From Streptomyces europaeiscabiei (GTDB lineage: Bacteria > Actinomycetota > Actinomycetes > Streptomycetales > Streptomycetaceae): 64,000 bases of DNA. The DNA is taken from NCBI RefSeq assembly GCF_036346855.1, contig NZ_CP107841.1, positions 5,708,001-5,772,000 of the forward strand. Reading direction: 5' to 3'. The notes under the pieces are model-generated. The model saw nothing but the letters and a program-made list of their open reading frames with translations, was not told where the DNA came from and did not search any database. Position 1 is the first letter of the stretch; the number at the start of each line of letters is the position of its first letter. The position numbers were made by a program, and so were the translations under genes. Below, piece by piece: positions 63,870 to 64,000 of the stretch.

Positions 63870-64000
63870 CCACGCACCACGCGTACCGGCCCGCTCATGG
63901 TCCGTACCGGCCTACGCACCACGCGTACCGGCCCGCTCATGGTCCGTACCGGCCTACGCACCACGCGTACCGGCCCGCCCACGGTCCGCACCGGCCTACG
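63870..64000. repeat. 42-base tandem repeat running off the window end
   Basis: At least three copies of a 42-base unit (core CACCACGCGTACCGGCCCG), the first two nearly identical. The array continues beyond 64000. The minus frame gives a 14-residue repeat (RPVRTMSGPVRVVR), probably meaningless. Confidence 0.85.

Overview
The window is high-GC actinobacterial DNA that looks like Streptomyces chromosome. GTG and TTG starts are frequent, third codon positions are strongly GC, stop/start overlaps of the GTGA/ATGA type are common, and the dnaK-grpE-dnaJ-hspR operon with HAIR operators is diagnostic of actinobacteria. The flanks (heat-shock operon, clpB, aminotransferase, membrane spermidine synthase-like gene, pyrE, fba) look like conserved core. 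From memory they match the order of one region of the S. coelicolor chromosome; I could not check this.

Layout. 1-3800: three paralogous secreted FG-GAP proteins on the minus strand, the first cut by the window edge, each behind a similar ECF-type promoter. 3941-8710: a lipoprotein with a duplicated domain, an Fe-S oxidoreductase and a degenerate MraY/WecA-like membrane protein. 9112-13441: dnaK, grpE, dnaJ and hspR with two HAIR operators. 13441-32342: an accessory stretch. It starts with an IS that inserted into the hspR stop codon and carries a passenger ORF. It continues with a truncated surface-protein remnant, a GntR regulator with a palindromic operator and small proteins, then a divergent locus (16555-28490), a second IS with a TAA target duplication, and a zeta-toxin module. 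The divergent locus encodes a 978-aa unknown protein, a VirD4-like membrane protein without a P-loop, an M48 protease, a HerA-type ATPase, a calpain-like protease and a small partner. It is the best candidate for an undescribed system.

32887-41201: an orphan sugar-binding lipoprotein, the transglutaminase / alpha-E / circularly permuted ATP-grasp trio, a small secreted protein and an FtsX-type ABC exporter. 41260-47042: a regulatory patch with a NarL-like regulator whose receiver has lost its phosphorylation site, four paralogous LuxR-HTH regulators with PLD/TrmB-like sensor regions, a short secreted peptide with two DTSWP repeats and a Rieske-domain remnant. This is a second candidate system, possibly peptide signalling. 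47228-51264: a PPOX protein, clpB with its own HAIR box, and a YbjN-family protein. 52752-54243: a tandem family of four membrane-anchored Gly/Ser/Cys-rich small proteins behind near-identical leader sequences. 54780-63731: DUF2617-like, spermidine synthase-like, SRPBCC, aldose epimerase, pyrE, fba and an MFS exporter.

How it fits together. DnaK/GrpE/DnaJ and ClpB form one disaggregation machine. Both promoters carry the HspR box, and HspR is encoded in the dnaK operon, so the regulon closes on itself within the window. Strong hairpin terminators separate most convergent units. Several minisatellites and Streptomyces-type intergenic inverted repeats are present. I found no tRNA, rRNA or CRISPR array.
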